The notes beneath the pieces are model-generated. The model made no database searches and was not told where the DNA came from. It worked only from the letters and a program-made list of their open reading frames with translations. A DNA stretch of 64,000 nucleotides from an uncultured Flavobacteriaceae bacterium (lineage in GTDB: Bacteria > Bacteroidota > Bacteroidia > Flavobacteriales > Flavobacteriaceae): assembly GCA_947494695.1 (NCBI GenBank), contig CANLWB010000011.1, positions 62,001 to 126,000 of the forward strand, written 5' to 3'. The translations under genes were made by a program, and so were the position numbers. This document shows, one piece after another, positions 10,113 to 20,602 of this stretch (position 1 is its first letter; the number at the start of each line of letters is the position of its first letter).

Positions 10113-12214
10113 TTTTTTAATAGATCAATAGCTTTATCGACTTCGGAAACAGGAAGTTGACACACTTTATTTACGCATACATAAATAAGGGTGTTATTAG
10201 GGGTGTACCTATTTTCTAACAACGGCAGGTTATTTTCTGATGTACTCCCTGCGATTAATTTATTAGGAATATAAGTTTGGTTTAATGTGTTGATTTTAGT
10301 TTTGGCGTCGGCTCCAACGATAGCAACTTCATAATACGGATGGGTATAATTAAGCATTAAATCGAACCAATTAGAATATGCCGAAGGATACTCTTGCATT
10401 TCAGGTTTTACATTGTTAAGCATACTTACGGTTGTTTCTCGATAATGTGCGTTATCAAAATAGTGAGACAGCTTGAATAAATTCTTTGCCATTATGGAAT
10501 TGCTGGCAGGAATCACATTATCCCGATATTCGATACTTCGGGATACTAAAGATTCATCTTCATTAGACGTGAAATAAAACATTTTGCTAGTGTCATCAAA
10601 AAAGTGATCGAAGGCATAATTTGCCAGATCTCGGGAGGTTGTCAACCAGGTTTCATTCAAGGTGATTTCATAAAGCGCCAGAAACGCATCAATGGCAGTT
10701 GCATAATCTTCTAAATAGCCGTTAATAGTGCTTTTTCCGTCTTTATAATTGTGGTTTAAGCCACCATCTTCCCGTAACTGATTAGTAATAATGAATTGCG
10801 CATTCTTCTTAGCTGCAGCTAAATACGAATCATTACCAAAAACGCGATAGGCGTCAATGTATCCTCTAAGCATTAAAGCATTCCAGGATGTTAGCGTCTT
10901 ATCATCTAAGCGAGGTTTAGAGCGTTTATTGCGAATCGTCAACAAAGTTTGTTTCCAACTCTTTTTCTTTTCTGAAAGCGATGCTTTGGTCAATCCGTGT
11001 TTTTCAATAATGTTTTCGTCGTCGTCTTTTCTTATTAAAACATAGTTGTCATGTTCCCAAAGGCCATAGCTGTTAATATTGTAGTAATCTGAAAACAATT
11101 CGTAGTCATCCTTTAAAATAGTTTTCAAACTATCTTTTTGCCAAACGTAAAAGGCCCCTTCTTCCAATTCACCCTCGGGTGTATTACTATCGGCATCGAG
11201 AGAAGAATAGAAAGCTCCATTTTCTGTAGTCATTTCGGTCTTTATATAGTCTAACGTTTCGGTAACGATATCTTTATATAATTCATCTTTAGTGATGAGG
11301 TAGGCATCGGAGTAAAGGCTTACCAATTGCCCATTATCGTATAGCATTTTTTCGAAGTGAGGTACATGCCATTTGATATCAACCGAGTATCTCGAAAAAC
11401 CACCTCCCAGTTGATCGAAAACACCCCCATAGGCCATTTTTTTAAGCGTTAGATTTACATGATCCATGAGCTTTTTATCGTTTGTTTGATGGGCATAACG
11501 AAGCAAAAACTTATAGTTATCTGGGTTCATGAATTTAGGAGCGCGATTGGCACCACCATGATTATTATCGAAATTCACGGACCATTTTTTTACTGCGCTT
11601 TGAATATAGTTTGGTTCAAAGACAGGGGTGTCGGTGTTTAGTTTTACAATGTCTAATGTTTTTAAGCCCTGTTCAAGTTTGTCGGCATACTCATAAAGCT
11701 TTTCGGGTTTCTCATTATATAGTTTTGTAATTTGCTCTAAAGCACTTATCCATTGTTTTTTAGGCAGATAGGTTTCTCCCCAAACAGGCCTTCCATCTGG
11801 TAAGGCAATAGCATTTAATGGCCATCCGGCTCTTCCAGTCATGAGTTGTACGGCATTTATATAAACCTGATCTACATCTGGGCGCTCCTCTCTATCCACT
11901 TTTATATTGATAAAGCTTTTATTCATAACCTGAGCCACAAGACTGTCTTCAAAACTTTCATGTTCCATGACATGGCACCAGTGACAAGCAGAGTAACCTA
12001 TGCTAATTAATAAGAGTTTTTTTTCCTCTTTGGCTTTTGCCAAGGTCTTTTCATTCCACGCATTCCAGTTTACCGGATTATGAGCGTGTTGCAATAAATA
12101 AGGACTGGTTTCATGTATGAGGTCGTTGGTATATTTATGTTCCATGGGTGTTGTGTTCTGACCTTTACAGCTTATGATTAGAATTATGAATAAAAAGAGT
12201 TGTAAATGCTTCAT
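10109..12214 (-). CDS. Thioredoxin domain-containing protein (DUF255/YyaL family), lipoprotein-like
   Basis: [24 protein letters not shown] and [18 protein letters not shown] motifs. Confidence 0.93.
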   Translation of the reverse strand: MKHLQLFLFIILIISCKGQNTTPMEHKYTNDLIHETSPYLLQHAHNPVNWNAWNEKTLAKAKEEKKLLLISIGYSACHWCHVMEHESFEDSLVAQVMNKSFINIKVDREERPDVDQVYINAVQLMTGRAGWPLNAIALPDGRPVWGETYLPKKQWISALEQITKLYNEKPEKLYEYADKLEQGLKTLDIVKLNTDTPVFEPNYIQSAVKKWSVNFDNNHGGANRAPKFMNPDNYKFLLRYAHQTNDKKLMDHVNLTLKKMAYGGVFDQLGGGFSRYSVDIKWHVPHFEKMLYDNGQLVSLYSDAYLITKDELYKDIVTETLDYIKTEMTTENGAFYSSLDADSNTPEGELEEGAFYVWQKDSLKTILKDDYELFSDYYNINSYGLWEHDNYVLIRKDDDENIIEKHGLTKASLSEKKKSWKQTLLTIRNKRSKPRLDDKTLTSWNALMLRGYIDAYRVFGNDSYLAAAKKNAQFIITNQLREDGGLNHNYKDGKSTINGYLEDYATAIDAFLALYEITLNETWLTTSRDLANYAFDHFFDDTSKMFYFTSNEDESLVSRSIEYRDNVIPASNSIMAKNLFKLSHYFDNAHYRETTVSMLNNVKPEMQEYPSAYSNWFDLMLNYTHPYYEVAIVGADAKTKINTLNQTYIPNKLIAGSTSENNLPLLENRYTPNNTLIYVCVNKVCQLPVSEVDKAIDLLKK

Positions 12215-12457
12215 TTCTCAAAGTTAGCGAAATTTAGGTATAGAACTTATCTTCTTGTTTTCTATTTCCAAAAAAAAAAGCCAAGACCCCTTGCTTTTTA
12301 ATTTGCTGAAACCAAAACCAGGTTTTTAATTTTTAAAACGTGTTTAGTACCATGTATATGCTAATGTATTCAATGAAGTGTGACGTATCTGTCTAAAAAA
12401 TCTATCACTTTATTTTTGAATGAATTTAGAGCATAACGGGGATAATTTAAATAAAAA

Positions 12458-12588
12458 AGAAGCTACCTAAAAAGTGATAGCAATTTACGTTGTCGCGTTG
12501 AATCTTAGAAATGAATTCGGATAATCTGCTAAGTAAAAGTGTTTCTAAGGGATCAAAACAACAATGAATAAACTTATAGGTAGCCTCT
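12458..12588. repeat. ~131-bp non-coding element with imperfect terminal inverted repeats (possible MITE)
   Basis: Left end AGAAGCTACCTAAAAAGT; reverse complement of right end AGAGGCTACCTATAAGT. Confidence 0.45.
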
Positions 12589-12686
12589 CAAAAAAAAGGG
12601 ATTTAATTATAACTTGGATCTTGGATAAGAAAATTTATGTCAGTTTGAGTGATTTTCGATTGATATCAACTATTAAATAGTATGTT

Positions 12687-12840
12687 ACAATGTCACTACG
12701 AGTTGAGACGTTTTAGTCGAAGCCGGTCTTGCCGATTCTTTAGACAGGTATATCGAGAACCCCTATTGCCCAAATTTACTTCGTCATTATATACACTTGA
12801 TAAAAGTCTTGTCTATATTCTCGAACTGAAGTGACATTGT
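12687..12840. repeat. 154-bp interspersed element bounded by 11-bp perfect inverted repeats
   Basis: ACAATGTCACT at 12687-12697 and AGTGACATTGT at 12830-12840. Confidence 0.6.
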
Positions 12841-12863
12841 TTAATTCTTAAACAAGATTTATG

Positions 12864-13064
12864 TTAGTTAACCTCAAAAGTGATTTTAAGATTTACTCTA
12901 AACTCGGTTAGGTTTCCATTGTTTACAATAGCGCTCTGATCCTGAACGTAGACCGAACGGATATTTTTTACACTTTTAGAGGCTTGCTCTACTGCTTTTT
13001 TGGTAGCCTCTTCCCAGCTTTTATCTGAATTTGATAAAACTTCGATTACTTTTAATACAGACAT
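12864..13064 (-). CDS. Dodecin family flavin-binding protein
   Basis: 66 aa, KVIEVLSNSDKSWEEATKKAVEQASKSVKNIRSVYVQ. Confidence 0.93.
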   Translation of the reverse strand: MSVLKVIEVLSNSDKSWEEATKKAVEQASKSVKNIRSVYVQDQSAIVNNGNLTEFRVNLKITFEVN

Positions 13065-13138
13065 GGTTTGTTTTTTAAGTTAACAATCAGACTCTTTTAG
13101 AGTCATTATGAACTTAAGACACAGGTCTGTTGAAAAAG

Positions 13139-14041
13139 TCACCCATTAATGGCTTCTACCATCTCTACTTTACCAGGAAGCATTTCTTTTAACATGTTTT
13201 CTATACCACTTTTTAGTGTGAATGTGGAGGATGGACAACCGCTACAGGCACCTTGAAGCAATACGCTTACATTTTTGGTGTTTTCATCGTAAGATATAAA
13301 TTGAATATTACCACCATCACTGGCAACAGCCGGTTTTACGTATTGTTCCAGGATGTTGACTATTTCTTGTGATGTGGTATCCAGTTTGTCAAATTGAGTG
13401 TCTACTTGAGCTGTTGTTTTTTGTAATGATTCCGCAGCATTTGGGAGTACGACATCTTTCCCGTTTTCGATGTACGTTTTTATGTATTCACGAATTTCAA
13501 TAGTGATATCCTGCCATTCGGCGATGTCGTATTTTGTGATGGATACATAGTTTTCATCTATAAAAACACTTTTAACGAAAGGGAAATGGAATAATTCGGT
13601 CGCTAAAGGGGACAACTTGGCTTCGTCGATGGACGTAAATTCAAAAAGAGTGGTTACAATCTTTTTGTTAGTTACAAATTTCATTACAGACGGGTTGGGC
13701 GTGCTTTCTGCATAAACGGTTACTGGAACCTTTTGGACTTCGGCCGATGCTTCAATTACAATTCCACCATCGTTAAGATAGGTTTCGATTTGCTGCGCTA
13801 CTTCATCCTGAACATCTGCCCATTGCACAATGTCATAACGTTCTATAGCCACAAAATTTCCTGAAATATAGACCTTCTTCACAAAGGGTAAATAAAACAA
13901 CTGCTGCGCCAAAGGAGACAATTTGGCTTCATCGATATTGTTAAATTCAAAACTTTGATGTTTTGTAATAAATTGATTTAATTCGAATTTTATAATGGCG
14001 TTATTTGACGTTTCTTGCACGGAAACCTTGAAAGTGTTCAT
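13139..14041 (-). CDS. NifU-type Fe-S cluster protein with two tandem Nfu N-terminal domains
   Basis: C-terminal GACSGCPSSTFTLKSGIENML (CxxC). Two related ~90-aa N-terminal repeats, each with (N/S)IDEAKLSPLA. Confidence 0.92.
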   Translation of the reverse strand: MNTFKVSVQETSNNAIIKFELNQFITKHQSFEFNNIDEAKLSPLAQQLFYLPFVKKVYISGNFVAIERYDIVQWADVQDEVAQQIETYLNDGGIVIEASAEVQKVPVTVYAESTPNPSVMKFVTNKKIVTTLFEFTSIDEAKLSPLATELFHFPFVKSVFIDENYVSITKYDIAEWQDITIEIREYIKTYIENGKDVVLPNAAESLQKTTAQVDTQFDKLDTTSQEIVNILEQYVKPAVASDGGNIQFISYDENTKNVSVLLQGACSGCPSSTFTLKSGIENMLKEMLPGKVEMVEAING

Positions 14042-14201
14042 TTTAGCTAATTTTTTACAAAAATACTAAAAGAAAACTTTAGTATCCATATATTTGAGTT
14101 TTCTGACTTAATTTTTTAATTAATAGAGCATTGTAATTTTGCATCTTCCTTTAATGTTTAAATTTTTAGGATCAAATAATTAGTTTTATAGCCTACTTGG
14201 G

Positions 14202-15230
14202 ATGAGATTTACGAAATTAAAACATAGTTTAATGCTGGCTCTGGGGTTGGCGTTTACCCATATAGCAACTTCTCAGGAAGGGTTGCCCATCTATACCGAT
14301 TATCTTACCGATAACTATTATTTAATTCATCCATCTATGGCCGGTGTGGCAAATTGTTCTAAAGTTAGACTAACGGGAAGACAACAGTGGTTTGGTCAGG
14401 AAAATGCGCCTAAACTTTTAACGTTAAGTTTAAACGGAAAAATTGGTGATACACAATCTGCATATGGTGGTATCGTATACACCGATAAAAATGGATTTCA
14501 TTCACAAACAGGAGCTTACTTAACTTATGCGCATCATTTAATGTTTTCCAGAAGTGAGGTGGATTTAAATATGCTGTCTTTTGGGTTGAGTGCAGGGTTT
14601 ATTCAATACCAATTGGATGAAACGACTTTTTTATTAGATAGTCCTATTTCGGATCCTGCCATTGGAGGTATTGTTCAAAACCGAACAAACTTCAATATAG
14701 ATTTTGGGTTTTCTTATCACTATCTTAATTTTTATGCACATGGTACCATAAAGAATGTATTGAATAATACAGGGGTTAATACCGATATAGACCCTGTAAA
14801 TCAAACAGACAATTTAAGACGTTATTTGTTGTCTTCCGGATATGTTTTCAATAAGCTTGGAAGCCCTTGGAGTTATGAACCGTCTGTTTTACTTCAATAC
14901 AGAGATGCTACAAAAGAAGCGTCCATCGACGTAAATGCCAAAGTTTATAGAGATATGGAATTTGGACAACTTTGGGGAGGCCTGTCTTACAGAAATAGTT
15001 TTGATGGAGCCGAGTATTTAACCGTTACAAACACTATTCGTAGTCAAAAACTACAACAAATTACTCCTATAATAGGTCTTAATTATAATCAGTTTATGTT
15101 TGCATACAACTATACGTACCAAACAAACTCTGTTGTATTTTCTAATGGGGGGTACCATCAATTTACATTGGGGTATAATTTTGGTTGTAGAAGACAACGT
15201 TTCGAGTGTAAATGTCCTGCCGTTAATTAA
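14202..15230 (+). CDS. PorP/SprF family type IX secretion system membrane protein
   Basis: Signal peptide, then LPIYTDYLTDNYYLIHPSMAGVANCSKVRLTGRQQW. Confidence 0.92.
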   Translation: MRFTKLKHSLMLALGLAFTHIATSQEGLPIYTDYLTDNYYLIHPSMAGVANCSKVRLTGRQQWFGQENAPKLLTLSLNGKIGDTQSAYGGIVYTDKNGFHSQTGAYLTYAHHLMFSRSEVDLNMLSFGLSAGFIQYQLDETTFLLDSPISDPAIGGIVQNRTNFNIDFGFSYHYLNFYAHGTIKNVLNNTGVNTDIDPVNQTDNLRRYLLSSGYVFNKLGSPWSYEPSVLLQYRDATKEASIDVNAKVYRDMEFGQLWGGLSYRNSFDGAEYLTVTNTIRSQKLQQITPIIGLNYNQFMFAYNYTYQTNSVVFSNGGYHQFTLGYNFGCRRQRFECKCPAVN

Positions 15231-15343
15231 AAAAGAATCTACCCATTACAGGCAGACCCTTTTAAACCAAACATAATTCAAGTTAAACCCTAGATATAAA
15301 TATTACTGAGAAGTATGTATGGTAGATTAAAAACCCCATGATG

Positions 15344-16504
15344 TTATTTCCAACTGTATTTTTTCCTTTGAGCTTGCTCTTTAATGGCTTTTACCATAGC
15401 ATTTTCCAATCCGTTTTTAGCCCCTTCTTTTTTCTGTTCCATAACATAAGATTTACGCTTCTTGTTTAACTCCTGAATCTTTCTTTTTATCGTTTCGCGT
15501 TCTTTACTTTTTTGAGATACGTATGTTTCGATCTCTTTTTTAGTTTTCCCTTTTAACGCTTCGGGTAAAGAGGTGTCCTTAAGGTCTTCGATAGCAACTT
15601 CTTCTTGTTCGACAGCATCAACAAGGTCCCAACTTTTGTTTTTATACAGATGTGAACTTTTGCTTACGGTTCTTTTAACAGCATTGGCTTTGCTATAACT
15701 ACTTGCATTGATATCTTGCTCAGCTTGCATAGCCAACTTTTCTCTACCTCTGGTTCCATAAATCACATAAGTTTTGTTTAATTTCTGATTTAGAATTAAA
15801 ATCTCATCATCGTAAGGAGAGGCGATATGAACGGTCGTTTTGTTTTGATTGATAGCCATATAATCTCCGTTGGTCAATTGAGCACCGTCTTTCCAGTTGG
15901 AAGAGATCCCTTGATTGTAATTTCCACAGAAAATTGTGTTTATAGTAACGTCTTTTTCATTAGCATTTGAGGATGCATCTTTATAATTAATTTTACCCTG
16001 GGTAAATGGCTCATTACCTGCAATAAAGATAAGTTTTAGGTCGTCTGGATTTTTACCCCAGCTTAGTTGATTTAAAGAGGTTTGAATAACCTGTCCGCAG
16101 TATTCTTCACCACCATTTGTGGTTAGAGAAAACAGTTCTTTGGAGATTTCATCTAAATCGGTACTAAAGGATAAAACCTGTCTTATATAACCTTCACGAC
16201 TGTTTAATCGGTCATTACCGTATTCATAAAGCGCTATTTGCAGATCTGGTTTATGTGTTCCGCATTTGGCATAGGAGAGTTCGTTTACAATATCCCAAAG
16301 TTGCGCTTTTGCCTGATCGATTAGGCCATCCATACTATTACTAGTATCTAATAAGAGTGCCACTTTTATATACTGTTTATCAGGTTTATGTTCTGTTTTT
16401 TTAACTGAATTAAAGGCTTGATCGTTTTTTTTGTTATCGGCTTTGCAAGCTAAAAAGGCAACCAATGCGATACTTAATATGAAGGTCTTGATATTTGTTT
16501 TCAT
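15344..16504 (-). CDS. von Willebrand factor A domain lipoprotein
   Basis: MIDAS-like DTSNSM, lipoprotein signal MKTNIKTFILSIALVAFLAC. The ORF track extends further upstream to 16621; the internal start is preferred. Confidence 0.85.
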   Translation of the reverse strand: MKTNIKTFILSIALVAFLACKADNKKNDQAFNSVKKTEHKPDKQYIKVALLLDTSNSMDGLIDQAKAQLWDIVNELSYAKCGTHKPDLQIALYEYGNDRLNSREGYIRQVLSFSTDLDEISKELFSLTTNGGEEYCGQVIQTSLNQLSWGKNPDDLKLIFIAGNEPFTQGKINYKDASSNANEKDVTINTIFCGNYNQGISSNWKDGAQLTNGDYMAINQNKTTVHIASPYDDEILILNQKLNKTYVIYGTRGREKLAMQAEQDINASSYSKANAVKRTVSKSSHLYKNKSWDLVDAVEQEEVAIEDLKDTSLPEALKGKTKKEIETYVSQKSKERETIKRKIQELNKKRKSYVMEQKKEGAKNGLENAMVKAIKEQAQRKKYSWK

Positions 16505-16713
16505 CTTATTTTGTTTTTTGATTAACACCGTAAATCTATGGCCAACATAGATCTTAAAAAAAGAGGAATGCGTGAATGGTCGATTTGATTGAGTAAAGTG
16601 TCGTTCCCAATTTATAATCAAGCCTATTTGATGCTTTAAAAGGTCTCTTTTATAAAAACATCATTTTATTATACCAGGTAAAGTACGTAAGTTTATCTAT
16701 TATTAATGCACTC

Positions 16714-18912
16714 ATGCGAATAGCGATTAAATACATATGGTTTTTATGTGTTATACTTAGTACAACACATATACGCGCTCAGGAGTACAATATTTCTGAA
16801 AGAGAAAAAGATGATTTTACGCTTAGGGGCTCGGTGATAGAGCGTGATTCGAGAGACCCGATTTCTAATGTTAATGTTCAAATTAGTGGCGGAGCTTATG
16901 CAACCACTGATGGGCTTGGTGCGTTTAGAATTAAGGCCAGTATAGGAGACGAGCTCATTATAAGACATAAGGATTTTGAAACCGTATATTATACGGTTGA
17001 AAGTAACGATCGTATCATAGTAGAAGTTGAGTCTAGTGAAGATGAGACACAATATCGGTCTAAGAAACTTTCAAAAAAGCTCATGAGGTCCACCTCTCAA
17101 GGATTCGAATCCTTAATAGATTCTGCAAAAGTTTATTTAAAACAGGATGCCAAGCGCAGTATTCAGTTTATAGAATTGGCACTTTTAGAAAGTAATTCTG
17201 TGAAAAATAATGCCTTATCCTATGAGGTTCTGGGAGATATTCATATGTTTTGGAAACAATACGATTTAGCGGTTTCTAATTTCAGGATTAGTAACCAGAA
17301 TGAACAAAAGAATTCTGTTACATTAAAACTAGCGAATGCTTACAAATTAAATAGTAATTATCAAGAAAGTATTGCTACGTATAAGGGAATTAAAAAAGGA
17401 ACACTATCTAACTGGCAGTTGGTTGAATTGTATGAAGGACTTGGTGATGTATATTTTTTAACAAAGACGTATCAGGCTTCAATAGATAATTTTCAGAATG
17501 GGTTAAAAATCGCTCAAAAACATTTAATTACCCCTAAAGTAACGGACTTAAACTCTAAAATCGCTCAAGCTTATAATGCCAAAGGAGAAGCCCAAAAGGC
17601 CGAAGGGTATTTTGACAAGTCCATGAAACTTGCCAGTAAGCAGAACAAAAAGCGGTCGGTTGAAGAAAAGATTAGAGCGGCAGATTTTCAAAGTACGAAT
17701 CGTAATTACACTAGTGAGATTGAATTAAGACAAGAGGTTTTAGAAGACATTGATGATATTGAGGAAAGTGAGGTTTTAGATAATGAAAGTCCTTTAACCC
17801 CTCAAAAACAGAATTATAAGATAGGAAAGGCGTTTGCGTTACAGAATGATTTTAAAAATGCTATTCCATATCTGGAAAGGAGTATTGAAGAGGCTGATAG
17901 TAAAGCGGATTTAATTGTACAAAAGGATGCGACCAGAAAATTATCGGAGGTTTATAGGGATGCAGGAGAGTTTGATAAAGCGCTTATTGCTTACCAGAGT
18001 TATGTGGAACTGGTAGACAAACTTTATGTCATTAAAGAGCAGGAAATATCACAGGCAGCTAGATTCAGCAAGGATATTACTAATAAACAAAATCGAATCT
18101 CTAGTTTAGAAAGTGACAAGGCGTTAACGGAAAGTCAGTTTAAACTAACTACAGAACAATCTAAGCGACAAAAACTAATTATTTATTCACTTATAGGTGG
18201 CGTTCTGTTATTGTTAATAACGGCTTTCTTAATGTTTAAATCTATGCGGCAACAGAAGTTTGCTAATAATTTGTTGGCATTGAAAAGTTTACGTAGTCAA
18301 ATGAATCCACACTTTATTTTTAATGCACTTAATTCTGTAAATAGTTTTATTGCGTCTAATGATGAGCGTACTGCTAATAAATATCTGACGGATTTTTCAT
18401 TGCTCATGCGCGCTGTTTTGGAAAACAGTGAGGAAGATTTTATCCCATTGGAGAAAGAAATAAAGTTGTTGGAGTTATATACCAAATTAGAGCATTTCAG
18501 ATTTCAGGATAAATTTGACTACCAAATTAATATAGACGAGCATATTAATGTCAAAGATTTCGTTATTCCTCCTATGCTATTGCAGCCTTATATTGAAAAT
18601 GCGGTTTGGCATGGCTTGCGGTATAAAAAGACTAAAGGTTATTTAGATATTAGGGTGAGTCAGACAAAAGCAAGTGAAATCACAATAACTATTGCAGATG
18701 ATGGGGTGGGTAGAGAAAAGTCTAAAGCTTTGAAAACCGAAAATCAGCAAAAACAAAATTCTAAGGGGATGGGGAATATTAAAAAACGCGTCTCTATATT
18801 AAATAACATGTATAAGGATAAAGTGGATGTAACTGTTACTGATTATCGAGATACTGAAGATGTTGGAACACAGGTTACGGTTACTTTAAAAAGTATGAAG
18901 GATGAGGGATGA
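16714..18912 (+). CDS. Sensor histidine kinase (LytS/YehU-type) with N-terminal carboxypeptidase-regulatory-like domain and TPRs
   Basis: LRSQMNPHFIFNALNSVNSFI (His_kinase), HATPase ADDGVGREKS, TPR-like helices, and N-terminal GSVIERDSRDPISNVNVQISGGAYATTDGLGAFRI. Confidence 0.92.
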   Translation: MRIAIKYIWFLCVILSTTHIRAQEYNISEREKDDFTLRGSVIERDSRDPISNVNVQISGGAYATTDGLGAFRIKASIGDELIIRHKDFETVYYTVESNDRIIVEVESSEDETQYRSKKLSKKLMRSTSQGFESLIDSAKVYLKQDAKRSIQFIELALLESNSVKNNALSYEVLGDIHMFWKQYDLAVSNFRISNQNEQKNSVTLKLANAYKLNSNYQESIATYKGIKKGTLSNWQLVELYEGLGDVYFLTKTYQASIDNFQNGLKIAQKHLITPKVTDLNSKIAQAYNAKGEAQKAEGYFDKSMKLASKQNKKRSVEEKIRAADFQSTNRNYTSEIELRQEVLEDIDDIEESEVLDNESPLTPQKQNYKIGKAFALQNDFKNAIPYLERSIEEADSKADLIVQKDATRKLSEVYRDAGEFDKALIAYQSYVELVDKLYVIKEQEISQAARFSKDITNKQNRISSLESDKALTESQFKLTTEQSKRQKLIIYSLIGGVLLLLITAFLMFKSMRQQKFANNLLALKSLRSQMNPHFIFNALNSVNSFIASNDERTANKYLTDFSLLMRAVLENSEEDFIPLEKEIKLLELYTKLEHFRFQDKFDYQINIDEHINVKDFVIPPMLLQPYIENAVWHGLRYKKTKGYLDIRVSQTKASEITITIADDGVGREKSKALKTENQQKQNSKGMGNIKKRVSILNNMYKDKVDVTVTDYRDTEDVGTQVTVTLKSMKDEG

Positions 18913-18960
18913 CATACGTTCTTCCAACTTCTAGCTTTTAACGTCCAACAATAAGAACAT

Positions 18961-19695
18961 ATGAAACTAAATGCTATTGTCGTCGAAGACGAAGAAACCA
19001 GTAGAGATATTCTTAAGAATTATCTAAAAAAGTATTGTCCTAATGTTATGATTTTAGGTGAAGCGGCTAATGTAGACGAGGCCCTGGTGCTTATTCGTAA
19101 TAATGATTTGGATTTGGTGTTTTTGGATGTGGAAATGCCATACGGTAATGCTTTCGATCTATTAGACAGGGTAGGCGATATTAATTTTGAAACGGTGTTT
19201 GTGACCGCTTATAATCATTATGCGATGGATGCTCTTAATGCCCACGCCTCGTACTATTTAATGAAACCTATTTCTATTGACGAACTTATTAAGGCTGTTG
19301 ATTATGTAACCGAAATAAAAACAAAGGAAGATGCTTTACAAGATCAGGTTTTGGTGCCAAAAACGAATAGTGTTGATGGCAAAATAACAATTCCGCAGTT
19401 AGATGGTTTCGATGTTATAAATACAGCGGATATCTTATTCTGTAAGGCAAATGATAATTACACTGAAATTTATCTCAATACCAATAAGAAGAAATTAGTA
19501 AGTAAAACTTTAAAGTATTTTGAGGATGCCTTAAGTAATACTAGCTTTGCACGAGTACATAAATCTTATTTAGTGAATGTAAATGAGGTTGTTAAGTATG
19601 TAAAAGGAAAAGGAGGACGTGTGGTATTAAGTAATGGAAAGGAAATTATGGTGTCGGCTTCTAAAAAATCAGATTTACTATCATATTTTAAGTAA
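18961..19695 (+). CDS. LytTR family response regulator
   Basis: REC domain VVEDEETSRDIL...LVFLDVEMP and a C-terminal LytTR domain (FARVHKSYLVNVNEV). Confidence 0.95.
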   Translation: MKLNAIVVEDEETSRDILKNYLKKYCPNVMILGEAANVDEALVLIRNNDLDLVFLDVEMPYGNAFDLLDRVGDINFETVFVTAYNHYAMDALNAHASYYLMKPISIDELIKAVDYVTEIKTKEDALQDQVLVPKTNSVDGKITIPQLDGFDVINTADILFCKANDNYTEIYLNTNKKKLVSKTLKYFEDALSNTSFARVHKSYLVNVNEVVKYVKGKGGRVVLSNGKEIMVSASKKSDLLSYFK

Positions 19696-19904
19696 TACAT
19701 TCCAATGTAATAAACGGATTGTTGGTTGCTTATTCGGAATAAGTTGAAGTATAGACAGGAATTACATAAAGGGCGTTACATAATTTTACCGTTTTAAATA
19801 ACATGTAAGTGAATCTAGAATCTCGCGAAAGAAATTAAATATTAATATATAAAAGGGATCGGTATGAAATATGACGAGGGGTCCTTTTTTCAAATGAATG
19901 TATT

Positions 19905-20420
19905 ATGCCAGTTATAAAATCAGTAAGAGGAAAATCACCCCAGATACCAGAAGATTGTTTTGTTGCAGAAAATGCGACCATTGTAGGTGAAGTTAATATG
20001 GGAAAACAATGTAGTGTTTGGTTTAGTGCTGTTGTTAGGGGGGATGTAAACTTTATTAAAATGGGCAATAAAGTAAATGTTCAGGATGGCGCTGTTATTC
20101 ATGGGACTTTTGAGACATCTCCAACAACTATTGGCAATAATGTATCTATTGGACATAATGCTCTGGTGCATGGATGCACCATTCATGATAATGTTTTAAT
20201 TGGTATGGGGGCTATCGTTATGGACGACTGCGTCGTGGAAAGCAATAGTATTATTGCTGCTGGAGCAGTCGTAACTAAAAATACCAGAGTCGAAGCAGGG
20301 AGTATTTATGCGGGTGTTCCTGCTAAAAAGGTTAAAGATATTAGTGAAGAACTTATTTCTGGAGAGATAGATAGAATTGCTAATAACTATATTAAGTATT
20401 CTGGTTGGTTTAAGGAGTAG
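19905..20420 (+). CDS. Gamma carbonic anhydrase family protein (left-handed beta-helix)
   Basis: Hexapeptide repeats; VVRGDVNFIKMGNKVNVQDGAVIHG. Confidence 0.93.
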   Translation: MPVIKSVRGKSPQIPEDCFVAENATIVGEVNMGKQCSVWFSAVVRGDVNFIKMGNKVNVQDGAVIHGTFETSPTTIGNNVSIGHNALVHGCTIHDNVLIGMGAIVMDDCVVESNSIIAAGAVVTKNTRVEAGSIYAGVPAKKVKDISEELISGEIDRIANNYIKYSGWFKE

Positions 20421-20497
20421 GGGATTCTTGTCTATCTACTAGCTCTTAAAATTAGCTTAAGCAGAAATCACTTGAACGAGACGAAACGAGGCTTGTC

Positions 20498-20597
20498 ATT
20501 CCTGCGAAAGCAGGAATCTACTTGTATGTTAAGAGGTATGTGTCAATGTTGTCCATTTAAAGCCTCAAAATTAAGACATTCCTGCCTTCGTAGGAAT
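20498..20597. repeat. Two copies of short ATTCCTGC(N)GCAGGAAT-type hairpin repeats
   Basis: ATTCCTGCGAAAGCAGGAAT at 20498-20517 and ATTCCTGCCTTCGTAGGAAT at 20578-20597. Confidence 0.85.
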
Positions 20598-20602
20598 TGG
20601 AA

